The position numbers were made by a program, and so were the translations under genes. A stretch of 64,000 nt of DNA from Clostridia bacterium. Its GTDB lineage: Bacteria; Bacillota; Clostridia; Oscillospirales; Acutalibacteraceae. Below the pieces are notes generated by a model that worked only from the letters and a program-made list of their open reading frames with translations, did not search any database and was not told the origin of the DNA. This document shows, piece by piece, positions 26,563 to 35,570 of the stretch. The stretch is from NCBI GenBank assembly GCA_017461625.1, contig JAFTXJ010000009.1, positions 186,001 through 250,000 on the forward strand. Reading direction: 5' to 3'. Each line of letters begins with the position of its first letter. The first letter of the stretch is position 1.

Positions 26563-27957
26563 TTATTCAATCTCATCAAGATTAGCACCCTTTGTTTCTT
26601 TAACCTTAAGAGCAAACATAATTGCAGCAATGCTGACAGCAGGGATAGATATTGCAAGACAAGCCCACCAGATAGGCAGAATAAGCATACCCGCAATTAT
26701 TGAGCCATAGCCCACAACAAGGCCTATGATTACGAGCAATCCTTCTGCACCAACAACGGATGCTCGAATATCAGTTGGCACTTTTTCGGTCATCATAACG
26801 TTCATATAATCTCTGCCTATCCAATAAGAGCCCTGATAGAGACCTGCAAGCGAACCGATAAGGTACGGATTCCAGCCGTTCAGAATGCCTAACACAAAAA
26901 GGATGTATCCGACAACACAAGTTGAAGAAAAAAGAATAACGGTTGCTTTTCTGCCGGCTTTATCAGCAATAAAGCCTGAAAGTAATGTAACAGAAGCGTA
27001 AATTACCGGCACCATAAACAAAGCTTTGGTGATGTTGCTTGTGCTCATTCCCGCACGGTGCATTGAGGATTCAAAATACAAGGCGATAGCAGGCATTGCG
27101 GCATCAAAAATAATGTGAGAAATTATGAGCATTTTTGTGTCCTTATTTGCAAAAATATATTTTACACCGTTGAACACACCTGATTGATTTCTCTGAGCCT
27201 CTTTTTGTTGCTTTTTAATGGCTTTTTCAGCCTGTCGTTCTTCATAAGGACGTGAGAGATAAGCTATTCTCTCGTTTACAAAAACTTTTGTATCTTTAGC
27301 AAGGAGAATCACAAGCACAACCGCTGCAAAACCGATAAGAGCAGGAGCAAGGAAAATCTCACGCCATTTAGTTGCATCATCGCCCATCAATATATCACGA
27401 AGAGCTGGAATGAGAATAACACCTAAAATTCCGAAGCTTTTAAGAAAACTGTAAATCTTTGCACGGTGCTTATCGGGAGCTTCTTCAAGAATGTAGATAA
27501 TCTGAATATCGTGACCCATAAAAAAGCTGATAATTGCAAAGCCCACAAGGAACATTATGTAGCTTGATGAAAGATGAATCACCAAAAGACCGATTGCCAT
27601 ACCCAGTGTAGAAATAACAAAAAGAGGTTTTCTTCCCCATTTATCTGCAAGGGCTTTATAAAACGGAGTGAATATACCTAAAACATAAGTAAAAACACCT
27701 ATGCCCGAGTGAAAGGCAAGACCATCTTCATAGGTATAATATTTACCCATAAAAGGGTTGTTCACAAAAAATTCGGTAACAAACGAAGACTGCACGGTAA
27801 CTGTCAGGTTGCTTGTGACCTCATCAAGAATATTGACAATTGCAATGAGCAAAAGAAGAATGAAAAAATATTTGCTTCCTCTGCTACCGTTTTGCATTTT
27901 ATTAAGCTGTTTAAGCTCACGTTTTTCACTTTTTAAAACTTTTTCGGTAGTTTTCAT
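26563..27957 (-). CDS. Major facilitator superfamily transporter
   Basis: A 464-residue permease with about 12 membrane helices. The loop between helices 2 and 3 reads ALADKWGRKPLFV and its pseudo-repeat between helices 8 and 9 reads FIADKAGRKATVI, both matching the MFS GxxxDRxGRR signature. The central loop is charged (EERQAEKAIKKQQKEAQR). ATG at 27957 was chosen because AGGAAG is 6 nt upstream; the longer frame to 27999 starts without a site. It is upstream of a Gfo/Idh/MocA oxidoreductase in the same direction. The transported solute cannot be told. Confidence 0.88.
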   Translation of the reverse strand: MKTTEKVLKSEKRELKQLNKMQNGSRGSKYFFILLLLIAIVNILDEVTSNLTVTVQSSFVTEFFVNNPFMGKYYTYEDGLAFHSGIGVFTYVLGIFTPFYKALADKWGRKPLFVISTLGMAIGLLVIHLSSSYIMFLVGFAIISFFMGHDIQIIYILEEAPDKHRAKIYSFLKSFGILGVILIPALRDILMGDDATKWREIFLAPALIGFAAVVLVILLAKDTKVFVNERIAYLSRPYEERQAEKAIKKQQKEAQRNQSGVFNGVKYIFANKDTKMLIISHIIFDAAMPAIALYFESSMHRAGMSTSNITKALFMVPVIYASVTLLSGFIADKAGRKATVILFSSTCVVGYILFVLGILNGWNPYLIGSLAGLYQGSYWIGRDYMNVMMTEKVPTDIRASVVGAEGLLVIIGLVVGYGSIIAGMLILPIWWACLAISIPAVSIAAIMFALKVKETKGANLDEIE

Positions 27958-28018
27958 ACGCATCTTCCTTTTATTGTTTATGAAGACATTATAAAACAAA
28001 TAATCATTTTTTACAATA

Positions 28019-28048
28019 GGAAAAGCCGTCCGAACAATCGGACAGCTT
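28019..28048 (-). terminator. Terminator after XRE-TPR gene
   Basis: AAGCCGTCCGA and TCGGACAGCTT form a stem with a 4-nt loop just beyond the stop at 28054. Confidence 0.65.
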
Positions 28049-28053
28049 GATGT

Positions 28054-28977
28054 TTATTCTTTGATTTTGTTTTTTACCTCTTGTGCTCTTTTTTCTGCTA
28101 TATCAGCCTCAACATCGTAGCCTCTGCTGCGGTAGATGTCAGCCATTTTTATACACTCGCTATAAGCCTTTTCATATTCGCAAATCTCTTCATACAGACC
28201 CGCTTTGCAGTCCATCTCATCACAGAAGTATGTTCCGATTTCGCCGGCTTTGTCGTAATATTCCAAAGCCTCATCATATTTTTTGAGCTCCTTTGCAACA
28301 TCACCGCCGTGGATATACATCCGCCAATCATCAGGGAATTTTTTGATAGACTCTTTAAAAATACTGTAAGCTTTATCAAATTTTTCTGCCCAGATAAGTG
28401 CAATTAAGAGGTTGTCTGTTTCTCTGGGATTATTTGGGTCGGATTTTATCTTTTCTTCAAGTTCTGAGATGATTTCATCCTCTTTGTGAAGAAGAAAAAA
28501 CATCCATATTCTCTGCATACAAGCAATCGAATAATTCTGCGGGTCATCATTAGGATCATCACTAATCGCTTTATCATACCACTCAACCGCAATGTCCCTG
28601 CAATAATTCATCATATACATATGAATCCAAGCGTAGAGCCATTTATCCTCAGTTGACAGCTCACCGTTTTTCATAAGCTTTTCGTATTCGATACGGCAAC
28701 GCATAAAGTCCTCAGGGTCACGTGATTTCTCATAAACAGAAGCAAGACGCTGTGCATAGTTATCGTAGGCAACAGAGTTCTTTTTATAAAAATCATCAAC
28801 CGTTACTTCGTAAAGCCTTGCAAGCTCGGGCAAAGTCAGAACATCAGGTAGAGTTGTGCCGCACTCCCAACGGGAAACAGTCTGAGCATTAACATTAAGT
28901 TTATCTGCAACCTGTTCTTGAGTTAAGCCTTTGGCAACACGGAATTTTTTGAGATTTTCAGTAAAAATATTATTCAT
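28054..28977 (-). CDS. XRE-family regulator with TPR-like C terminus
   Basis: A 307-residue protein. Residues 1-65 are a helix-turn-helix of the Cro/C1 type (LKKFRVAKGLTQEQVADKLN, QTVSRWECGTTLPD). The remainder is an all-helical array of TPR-like units (ALEYYDKAGEIG, KAYSECIKMADIYRSRGY). Such fusions in Firmicutes are transcription regulators whose TPR part senses a peptide or metabolite, or bind a partner protein. The start at 28977 has AGGTG upstream; the open frame reaches 29091 without one. No cognate peptide gene is visible next to it. The next gene upstream is a DeoR regulator, 120 nt away. Confidence 0.85.
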   Translation of the reverse strand: MNNIFTENLKKFRVAKGLTQEQVADKLNVNAQTVSRWECGTTLPDVLTLPELARLYEVTVDDFYKKNSVAYDNYAQRLASVYEKSRDPEDFMRCRIEYEKLMKNGELSTEDKWLYAWIHMYMMNYCRDIAVEWYDKAISDDPNDDPQNYSIACMQRIWMFFLLHKEDEIISELEEKIKSDPNNPRETDNLLIALIWAEKFDKAYSIFKESIKKFPDDWRMYIHGGDVAKELKKYDEALEYYDKAGEIGTYFCDEMDCKAGLYEEICEYEKAYSECIKMADIYRSRGYDVEADIAEKRAQEVKNKIKE

Positions 28978-29097
28978 CAGTTTCACCTTTTCTTTTTCTG
29001 TTTTCCGAAGCTTCGTTATGATTATAACATTCGGAACTACAGTTGATAAGGTCTTATTTTGAGAACATAATCTTAAATTTTGTTTAGTCAATAAAAA

Positions 29098-29868
29098 TCA
29101 ATCTGCAATCTTGATCTTTATTCCCGATTCTTCAAACGGTGTTAAATCATCTTCTGAAACTTCACTGTCGGTTATGATGTAATTCAATTTATTTATAGGG
29201 CAAATGCTGATAACAGAATCAAAACCGATTTTTTCAACAGGATACAAACCGTAAACTGTTTTTGAATTATTGATTATGGCATTTGTTAATTCAACACTTC
29301 TCGACTTCTGAATGGAAAGACCGAACTTTTTAGAAACGCAAGCTGAAGTGATAAAACATTTATCAAAACGAAGTCTGTTGATTAAAGACAAAGCAAAGCT
29401 GTCATAAAAGCAACCGTTATTCTGCATTTCACCGCCTGCAAGGATAACAGTTATATTCTCTTTTTTGCGAAGCTCTTCAGCGATTGAAATTGAATTAGTA
29501 ACAACAGTGCAGTTAACATCACTAATATTTTGTGCCATAAGATAACCAACGCTGGCATTTGTAATATAAACGACATCGTTTTCTTCAATATCCTTAACCG
29601 CTTCTTTGGCTATTGCAAGATAATTTTCTTTAACCTCAGCCACTCGCTCATCAGGCGAAAGATTTTTAATAACATTTGAGCCGATCTGCCTTGCAGGTAT
29701 AGCTCCGCCGTGAGTCCTTTTCAAAAGACCTTGCTCTTCAAGAAGCCTTAAGTCTCTTTTGGCAGAATCATAGCTTATTCCAAATACTTCCTGAATTTCT
29801 GAATTTGATATTCTTCCTTTATCGGATAATATTCTGAGAATTTCCTGATGTCTTTCTTCCATAAACAT
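29098..29868 (-). CDS. DeoR-family transcriptional regulator
   Basis: A 256-residue DeoR-type repressor. The N terminus has the winged HTH EERHQEILRILSDKGRISNSEIQEVFGIS and KRDLRLLEEQGLLKRTHGGA. The C-terminal DeoR sensor domain has VVYITNASVGYLMAQ, VVTNSISIAEEL, AGGEMQ and DKCFITSACVS. These proteins usually bind a phosphorylated sugar. The promoter region holds two exact 13-bp repeats, one inside its own promoter spacer and one downstream, pointing to autoregulation. It is divergent from the SGNH/SLH hydrolase, whose promoter shares the same intergenic region. The effector is unknown. Confidence 0.88.
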   Translation of the reverse strand: MFMEERHQEILRILSDKGRISNSEIQEVFGISYDSAKRDLRLLEEQGLLKRTHGGAIPARQIGSNVIKNLSPDERVAEVKENYLAIAKEAVKDIEENDVVYITNASVGYLMAQNISDVNCTVVTNSISIAEELRKKENITVILAGGEMQNNGCFYDSFALSLINRLRFDKCFITSACVSKKFGLSIQKSRSVELTNAIINNSKTVYGLYPVEKIGFDSVISICPINKLNYIITDSEVSEDDLTPFEESGIKIKIAD

Positions 29869-29882
29869 AAATTTCGCTCCTT

Positions 29883-29975
29883 TTTATTAACGTTTTTAAT
29901 GATTTTGCATTGTTTGCAAGCAAATATTATCACATTTATTAACGTTTGTCAAGTAAAACGTGCAAATTCGTTAAT
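29883..29975. promoter_or_regulatory. DeoR promoter with ATTAACG operator repeats
   Basis: TTTATTAACGTTT occurs exactly at 29883-29895 and again at 29935-29947, with an inverted CGTTAAT at 29969-29975. On the minus strand a TTGACA (29952-29947) and TAATAT (29929-29924) promoter with 17-nt spacing places the second repeat in the promoter spacer and the first in the leader. Binding there would block the deoR gene and could also affect the divergent SGNH gene. Confidence 0.65.
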
Positions 29976-29992
29976 CAGCATATCCTTTTCAT

Positions 29993-30021
29993 TTGACTAT
30001 TATCTAAATAAATGGTATTAT
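29993..30021 (+). promoter_or_regulatory. Promoter for SGNH/SLH hydrolase
   Basis: TTGACT and TATTAT are 17 nt apart, just downstream of the operator-like repeats and 31 nt before the start codon. Confidence 0.65.
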
Positions 30022-30051
30022 TACGGTAAAGACACAAACGGAGGGTTTAAA

Positions 30052-31380
30052 ATGAGAAAAATTATCAAAAAGAGTATTGCAGTTTTTCTGATCATCATCA
30101 TGGTATCAGGCACACTGGTCTGCTCAGCTGCAAAACAAGAGAAAGTATATGAAGACTATGGCTCTTACGTACTCTTAGGTGACAGTGTTGCCAGCGGCTG
30201 GAGCGACGTTGAACACAGAGAAACAAGATTTGTGCGTGTTGAAGGCTCATACGGAGCTTTTTTGGCTGATGACCTTGGGGTTGAATATCACCCGATGGCA
30301 TGCATCGGTTTCAGAACAACTGAAATGAGATATATTTTTGAAGACAATTTTGAAGGCGATCGTTTCCTTTTTTATTCAATTGATAAAGAAGAAATGGAAT
30401 GGAGAATCCCATTAATTCGCCAGGCTGTTTCCGAAGCAGGTCTTATCACACTCAATGTCGGCGGTAATGACTGGGGCTCATTCATCGGATGGCATGTTTA
30501 TGAAGAGATGGATAAATTCCAGAATAAAAATGAGGAGTTTATGCAAAAAGCCGAAGAATATCTTACAAACGCAGGAACTGACGAAAACACCATTGAGTCA
30601 CTCATAGATCTCGCCGCTCTTTGCGGTGCATTGCCTGACATTATCAAAGTTTTGCCGTCAGCACTTAAAACAGGTTTTGATAACTATATGACCAACTGGA
30701 ATTATATGATCGAAGACATTTACGCACTCAATCCGGACGTTACACTGGTTGTTACAGGTATGTTTGATACCTCTGTTCAGGATCAGGAAACAGCTGACAA
30801 AAATGAAGCTACCATGTTAAAGCTCAGCGTAAGTCAGGCTATTGTTGATTACGCTAACCAGCCGATGATTGATGGTGCAGAAAAATACGGCTATATTTAC
30901 GTTGACACCACAGGAACAATTTGTGAAGAGAATCATCCGAGCGTTGAAGGACACAGACATATTGCAGACAAGATTCTTGAAGCACTCCCCGATGTAAGAT
31001 TCCCATACACTGATGTTTCAAAAGACTATGACACCTATAAAGCAATTGAGTATTTATATCAGAACAACATTATGCAAGGCGTTTCTGAAAACGAATTTGC
31101 TCCCGATTCGCTACTGACTAACAAGCAGCTTTATGATATAATACTTAATATTTGCGGTGTAGCTGATGATGTTTCTGATCCTGATGCCGAAGCCAATCTC
31201 ATCGGAATGGTTTCATCCTTATTCAAAATTGTTGTTACCACATCTGATGTAACTAAAATCATTAAAGCGTTGAGCCTTACAATCAACATTGTTATTAACG
31301 AAGGCATTCTCAACCTTTCACGCAGTGTTACAAGAGCAGAGGCTGCAGTAATAATCAAAGACTTTGTTGATATTATTTAA
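30052..31380 (+). CDS. Exported SGNH/GDSL hydrolase with partial SLH module
   Basis: A 442-residue exported enzyme. The signal peptide covers about residues 1-27 (SIAVFLIIIMVSGTLVCSAA). LLGDSVASGW holds the block I nucleophile S45, LNVGGNDWG is block III, and HPSVEGHRH is the block V Asp/His region in a variant form. After about residue 330, FPYTDVSKDYDTYKAIEYL and QGVSENEFAPDSLLTNKQ form one SLH-like repeat, and SRSVTRAEAAVIIKDFV starts another. The protein is probably held at the cell wall and deacylates or cleaves esters on surface polymers. GGAGG precedes ATG 30052; the frame is open upstream into the divergent deoR region without a start signal. Confidence 0.85.
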   Translation: MRKIIKKSIAVFLIIIMVSGTLVCSAAKQEKVYEDYGSYVLLGDSVASGWSDVEHRETRFVRVEGSYGAFLADDLGVEYHPMACIGFRTTEMRYIFEDNFEGDRFLFYSIDKEEMEWRIPLIRQAVSEAGLITLNVGGNDWGSFIGWHVYEEMDKFQNKNEEFMQKAEEYLTNAGTDENTIESLIDLAALCGALPDIIKVLPSALKTGFDNYMTNWNYMIEDIYALNPDVTLVVTGMFDTSVQDQETADKNEATMLKLSVSQAIVDYANQPMIDGAEKYGYIYVDTTGTICEENHPSVEGHRHIADKILEALPDVRFPYTDVSKDYDTYKAIEYLYQNNIMQGVSENEFAPDSLLTNKQLYDIILNICGVADDVSDPDAEANLIGMVSSLFKIVVTTSDVTKIIKALSLTINIVINEGILNLSRSVTRAEAAVIIKDFVDII

Positions 31381-31393
31381 TCGAACATATAGC

Positions 31394-31432
31394 AAAGCAC
31401 TCTTCTGAAAGCTTCAGAGGAGTGCTTTTTTC
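31394..31432. terminator. Bidirectional terminator
   Basis: A 16-bp stem (AAAGCACTC arm with GAGTGCTTT, one wobble) carries a run of T on the plus strand and A-rich sequence upstream. It lies between convergent genes. Confidence 0.8.
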
Positions 31433-32486
31433 ACCAACTTATTTTCCACTTTTGCTGCATTATTTCGCAAGGACCATTTTCATCTTTTTTTGCATAAAAG
31501 ACCGTAAGCAGTGTTCCGTCATTAAGTTCAACGGTTGAGGGGTAGCCGATATCGTCACTGACAAGATTTTCGTAAATGCGAATATCCTTTTCCCAACTCT
31601 CTCCCCCGTCAAGGCTCACCATCGCCATAATTCCGTAGGGTTGTTTTCTTCTGCCGTAAACAGAAAGCACAGCACCAGAACTCAGCTGAATAAGATGAGG
31701 CGGAGAACCGCCTGTTTCGTCAAGAAGCATTTCAGGCTTTGACCAGGTTTTGCCCTTGTCGGTTGAAATACTTTGAAGCACGGTAAACACACTGTCATCT
31801 TCTTTTTCGCCTCTGATGTGGCAGATGAGCTTGCCGTCAGGGAGTTCAAGAATATGAGGCTCACTAAGTTCAAAGCGGTTGGTATCAATTTTGATTTTAC
31901 CCACAAGCTCGGTTTCGCCACTTTGGGTATTCAGCTTTACAACTTCAAGTCCGTCAACATAGTTATAAAAATTATTGCCTACCCACAGAATAGTTCCGTC
32001 ACGAAGTGTTGTGGGACCGTGTGGTGAAGAAACAGGTGAACGGAATATTTCACCAAAGGTAACTCCGCAATCCCGGCTTATACGAAAGGTTGAGCCAAGA
32101 TATTTTTCTTCATCTTCTTTGGTAATTGTGTTTATATAGCTTTGGATATACTCATTATCTTTATTATGTTGCCTTTGCATATCTGCTGAATTGTTAAAAG
32201 AAGTTAAAATAACGCCCTTTTCTCCGAAGGTACAAATACCTACATCACGGTCGTCAAGGGGTGTATCAATCACAGGGGCAGGCTTGGTATAGGTTTCTCC
32301 ACCATCAAAGCTGTAAGAAATAACAGCTTTACCAAAAGGGCAGATATGCTCAAACCTGAATCCCGATGCCCCAACAGCAATTTTACCGTCTTGCAATAAT
32401 GAAACTGTCGGCCACGCAAAATAGTTGTGTCGGCTGTCAGGGTTTGACATTATTGTTTTAGGTTTTCCGATAAGTTCAATTTTCAT
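31431..32486 (-). CDS. Sialidase-superfamily (BNR repeat) protein
   Basis: A 351-residue beta-propeller of the sialidase superfamily. Three Asp-boxes are visible: SFDGGETY near 60, STDKGKTW near 240 and SLDGGESW near 290, plus an imperfect SRDCGVTF near 137. The N terminus has NYFAWPTVSLLQDGKI. There is no signal peptide, so it acts inside the cell or is not a classic secreted neuraminidase. An exo-glycosidase or sugar-binding propeller is possible, but the arginine triad of true sialidases is not convincingly seen. The gene start overlaps the end of the PnuC-like transporter by 11 nt, so the two are cotranscribed. Confidence 0.78.
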   Translation of the reverse strand: MKIELIGKPKTIMSNPDSRHNYFAWPTVSLLQDGKIAVGASGFRFEHICPFGKAVISYSFDGGETYTKPAPVIDTPLDDRDVGICTFGEKGVILTSFNNSADMQRQHNKDNEYIQSYINTITKEDEEKYLGSTFRISRDCGVTFGEIFRSPVSSPHGPTTLRDGTILWVGNNFYNYVDGLEVVKLNTQSGETELVGKIKIDTNRFELSEPHILELPDGKLICHIRGEKEDDSVFTVLQSISTDKGKTWSKPEMLLDETGGSPPHLIQLSSGAVLSVYGRRKQPYGIMAMVSLDGGESWEKDIRIYENLVSDDIGYPSTVELNDGTLLTVFYAKKDENGPCEIMQQKWKISW

Positions 32487-33174
32487 TTTTTACCTCCATC
32501 TGTTGACTTTCATAAAGCTTTCTTGCTCTGAAAAATGCAAAAACAATGCATATGAAAGAATATACCGAAAAAATCAGATATGTTGTCATTTCAGGGTTTT
32601 CGTTAAGCATCTGAACATATAAAGCAATACCGATTACTCCATTGATAACCATAAGGAAAGTGTATTCAACAAAAGCAAACATTGTCAGGAAATAAATGAG
32701 TATTCCAATCAGATTTGTAACACTGTCAAGAAAAACATATTCTGAGCCGATTAACGGAAGAACAATCCACATTGCAACCAAAGCAACAGCAGAACCCAAA
32801 ACTATCAGCACCCGTTGCTTTAAGTTCAACTTTTTTAATATGGTAGAATGTTCCCATTTATTTTTATTCCAACGTATAAAAGTTAAAAGCTGAATAGGGA
32901 ATGAAAACAGTATTGCCGAAAAAGCCGAACCATAAAGATTGTAGTAAATATAAACTACACCGTAAAGCAAGGAGTTCAGACTGCCGATTAAGCTTGCGTA
33001 TCGGTTAACACGGGACTGTAGCAATGCAATTACAAGTGAAATGTATAACGGTAATACTCTGAAAAAGCTTTGATTAAAATAAATACCCGCAATGGTGATA
33101 AGCACTCCAGTGCAACCCATAAGTATAAAAATAAAAACATCCTTCTTGGACAATTTGCTTTTTTGATCAGACAT
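32476..33174 (-). CDS. PnuC-like membrane transporter
   Basis: A 232-residue protein with about seven membrane segments. The pattern SLNSLLYGVVYIYYNLYGSAF followed by FIRWNKNKW, and later DSVTNLIGILIYFLTMFAFVEYTFLMVING, resembles PnuC nicotinamide riboside/vitamin transporters, including a W-rich loop after the third or fourth helix. Ligand specificity is uncertain. It overlaps the sialidase-like gene by 11 nt in the same direction, an unexpected pairing for a vitamin carrier. GGAGTG lies 11 nt upstream of the start. Confidence 0.7.
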   Translation of the reverse strand: MSDQKSKLSKKDVFIFILMGCTGVLITIAGIYFNQSFFRVLPLYISLVIALLQSRVNRYASLIGSLNSLLYGVVYIYYNLYGSAFSAILFSFPIQLLTFIRWNKNKWEHSTILKKLNLKQRVLIVLGSAVALVAMWIVLPLIGSEYVFLDSVTNLIGILIYFLTMFAFVEYTFLMVINGVIGIALYVQMLNENPEMTTYLIFSVYSFICIVFAFFRARKLYESQQMEVKNEN

Positions 33175-33243
33175 TCATATTCACTCCTTTACTTCACTCG
33201 GCTATTATATATACAAAGACTAAAATAATCAATAACTGCACAA

Positions 33244-33270
33244 CAAAATCCCCACCGATTGCTCAATGGG
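33244..33270 (-). terminator. Terminator after PAP2 gene
   Basis: On the minus strand CCCCATTGA and TCGGTGGGG form a 9-bp stem (two wobbles) followed by ATTTTGTTG. Confidence 0.65.
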
Positions 33271-33281
33271 GAAGATCAATA

Positions 33282-33914
33282 TTAACCGCACTTTTTCTTT
33301 TCAAATTTTGAAGATAGTTTATCGATACCACTATCAACAGCAGGAAAAAGGAATCTGACAATCAACACTGCAATAAGAGCGCAAATTGCCCCGGAAATCA
33401 AACCGCCTATTACATCACTGCAATAATGAACCTGCACATAAATTCTTGAAAATCCCATAATTGAGGAAAAAATAAAAACAGGTATTCCTATTTTTCTGTT
33501 ATTCCACAGCACGGCCACAGCTGCAGCAAAAGCAGAGGCGGTGTGCCCGGATGGGAATGAATAACTTGAAGGTTTATATACCAGATCAGGAAAAATATAT
33601 TTTAACCCCCAATCAGCATACTTTATAGGATCAGATTCATAAAGGTTAAAGGGTCTTACTCTTCCAAAAAACTCCTTAAGAAACAAATCGTTACAAAGCA
33701 GCATTATAACAAGTGCAACAAGAACAGATAATCCTGCCTTTCGGTATTTTTTGGTAAACAAAAGTACAAAACCGAGAACAATGAAAATTGCACCCGCATT
33801 ACCAAGAGTTGTGACACCGACCATAATAGCATCAAGGAAACCGTTCTGAATGCTCTGAATCCATTGGAATACTCTCAGGTCAAACTCTAAAAATGAGTCA
33901 AACATTAAATCCAT
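33282..33914 (-). CDS. PAP2-family membrane phosphatase
   Basis: A 210-residue integral membrane phosphatase of the PAP2 superfamily. The three conserved parts are present: K80..R87-P88 in KEFFGRVRP, PSGHT in the middle, and SRIYVQVHYCSDV with the final catalytic His and Asp. Five to six hydrophobic helices surround them. Likely substrates are undecaprenyl pyrophosphate or phosphatidic-acid-type lipids on the outer face of the membrane. The ribosome binding site is weak (an A/G-rich tract only). It is monocistronic and is the last ordinary gene before the mobile-element remnant. Confidence 0.85.
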   Translation of the reverse strand: MDLMFDSFLEFDLRVFQWIQSIQNGFLDAIMVGVTTLGNAGAIFIVLGFVLLFTKKYRKAGLSVLVALVIMLLCNDLFLKEFFGRVRPFNLYESDPIKYADWGLKYIFPDLVYKPSSYSFPSGHTASAFAAAVAVLWNNRKIGIPVFIFSSIMGFSRIYVQVHYCSDVIGGLISGAICALIAVLIVRFLFPAVDSGIDKLSSKFEKKKCG

Positions 33915-33991
33915 TTCTTTTTCTTCTTTCTTATTTTAGTGAAAAAATAATACCAAAAGAATCACCAAAAGTCAATAAAATACCTTGCCAA

Positions 33992-34021
33992 AAATCCCCT
34001 TGGATTGCTCCAAGGAGATTT
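33992..34021. terminator. Inverted repeat, likely terminator
   Basis: AAATCCCCTTGGA and TCCAAGGAGATTT form a 13-bp stem with one mismatch. The minus-strand tail TTTTTGGC suggests termination of leftward transcription from the element. Confidence 0.65.
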
Positions 34022-34068
34022 GTTAATTTATTACACTACGAAACGAATTCGTAAAGAATTACATTTCT

Positions 34069-34082
34069 TTGATTGCTGCCTG
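34069..34082. repeat. Left 14-bp direct repeat (att-like)
   Basis: TTGATTGCTGCCTG, identical to 37493-37506. On the minus strand it reads as the end of a ppdK-like tail, with a stop codon 8 codons further on. Confidence 0.6.
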
Positions 34083-34119
34083 TGTAGCAACGAACAAATG
34101 TAGGAACAAAACAGCATTA

Positions 34120-34156
34120 TTTAAGGGATGATTTGTTATCCAAATCACCCCTTAAA
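34120..34156 (-). terminator. Long inverted repeat after recombinase remnant
   Basis: TTTAAGGG-A-TGATTTG pairs with CAAATCA-C-CCCTTAAA, a 16-bp stem with one mismatch and 5-nt loop, 9 nt downstream of the recombinase stop. It is probably a terminator although its T-tract is weak. Confidence 0.5.
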
Positions 34157-34164
34157 CACCGTTT

Positions 34165-35568
34165 TTAGAACCACAGATTCACTGTTATATCATGCCATTT
34201 GTGAACTCTTTTTCTTGTTGAAAATTTGTATAGATATTCTTTAGCTTGTTCTATGTTGATTGTAAATGAAGCCAATTTTTGAGCTTCTTCAACTTTTTTA
34301 TCGCTTGATTTAATTCGTAAGTACCAATCAAAAGAATTTTGACCAACAACAATTTTTTCGATAAAACCTTCAACGATGCTTTCAGGCACATCCAAATCAT
34401 CACCAAAATCCACATAGGAATCCAATGTAGTTTTAAGGTCTTCAAAATGCAATTCCCATCCATCATCAGCGTTTCTTTCTTCTTCCTGTTTGTTAAGTTC
34501 TTCGATTTCATTTTCTAATCTTGCTAATCGCTCCTCAAGTTCAGATGTCTTTTCTCGAAAAACCTCTTTAGAAATATCGCCTTCAGCACGCATTTCAATA
34601 TAGTTGTTAATTAGCCTTTTAACTTTTTCAACTTCATATTCTTTACCCTGAATAATCTCGGTGTTGTCCTCAATATCTATTTTATCGTTTATATGTTTTT
34701 CTAAATACATACGAGCAATAGAGAGTATTTCCTTTGAGTCCATAATGTAATTCTTGAAGATAAGCTTTGCCATCATTTTGAGTTTCCATTCAGGTATCAT
34801 AGGGGTTTTACATATACCTTTCAAGGAAAGCCCTTTGTTTTTTCTTGTTTTTTCTGTACCTAAATTTGAACTTGTAAAACAATAATAACCAAAGCTTGTA
34901 ATCCCATCAGTTCTTGACCACACTCTTCTAACGAAGTGATTTCCACACTCACAAACCATTAATTTACACCAAAGGATTTTCGTTGGATTGACACCCTTGT
35001 TTTCCCAAGTATTCAGATTTTTCATTGTTCTTCTTTTTGCATTCAACATTTGTTGGACTTTTTCAAAATCCTCCACGGATATAATAGGTTCGTGTCTTCC
35101 CGGCGTTTGAGTCTTTTCTATTTCCCCGTGATTTGGTACCTTTACTTGTGTTAAATAATCAGGAGTGTACTGTTTGTGATATGTTATAATGCCACAGTAG
35201 AAAGTGTTTTGAAGAGTTTTGGAAATCACACTACAAAACCATTTTTCTTTTCCCATTGCAGTTTTTCTGTGTTGCTTTTCTAATTCGTATTTGATTGCTT
35301 GTAAACCGTAACCATTCAAATACATATCAAACATCATTTTTACCGTCTTTGCCTGTTCGGGATTTATTACCATATCTTTTCCGACTCTGTCATATCCAAG
35401 TATGTTCCCATTGCCATAGAACACTCCATTATCCATTGATGTTTGCTGACCACTCTTAACTCGAATTGATGTTTTTCTACTTTCATCCTGAGCAAGAGTT
35501 GCCATTATGGTGAGTCGCAATTCTCCATCGCCATCAAATGTTTTAATGTTATCATTGATAAAAAACAC
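34165..35568 (-). pseudogene. Serine recombinase, N-terminal catalytic part missing
   Basis: This 467-codon frame begins inside the resolvase catalytic domain (VFFINDNIKTFDGDGEL, then ATLAQDESRKTSIRVK). It continues through the recombinase DNA-binding domain (YGLQAIKYEL, NTFYCGIITYHK), a zinc-ribbon region (VCECGNHF and a downstream Cys) and a long coiled coil near 330-365. Large serine integrases start with about 100 further residues, including the YxRVS catalytic serine, which are absent. In frame the sequence extends a few codons upstream as YNYGVEV before a stop. It therefore cannot recombine DNA. The junction with the ParA gene lies within 15 nt, so one deletion probably truncated both. 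Confidence 0.82.
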
Positions 35569-35570
35569 TT

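Noticed and set aside
29848..30051. 68-codon N-terminal extension of the SGNH/SLH protein
   Set aside because: The extension runs through the deoR operator and both promoters and has no ribosome binding site, while ATG 30052 has GGAGG and opens a signal peptide.
34069..34082. Insertion-sequence terminal repeat
   Set aside because: The repeats are direct, not inverted, and no transposase is present. The ppdK-tail match favours an integrase attachment site.
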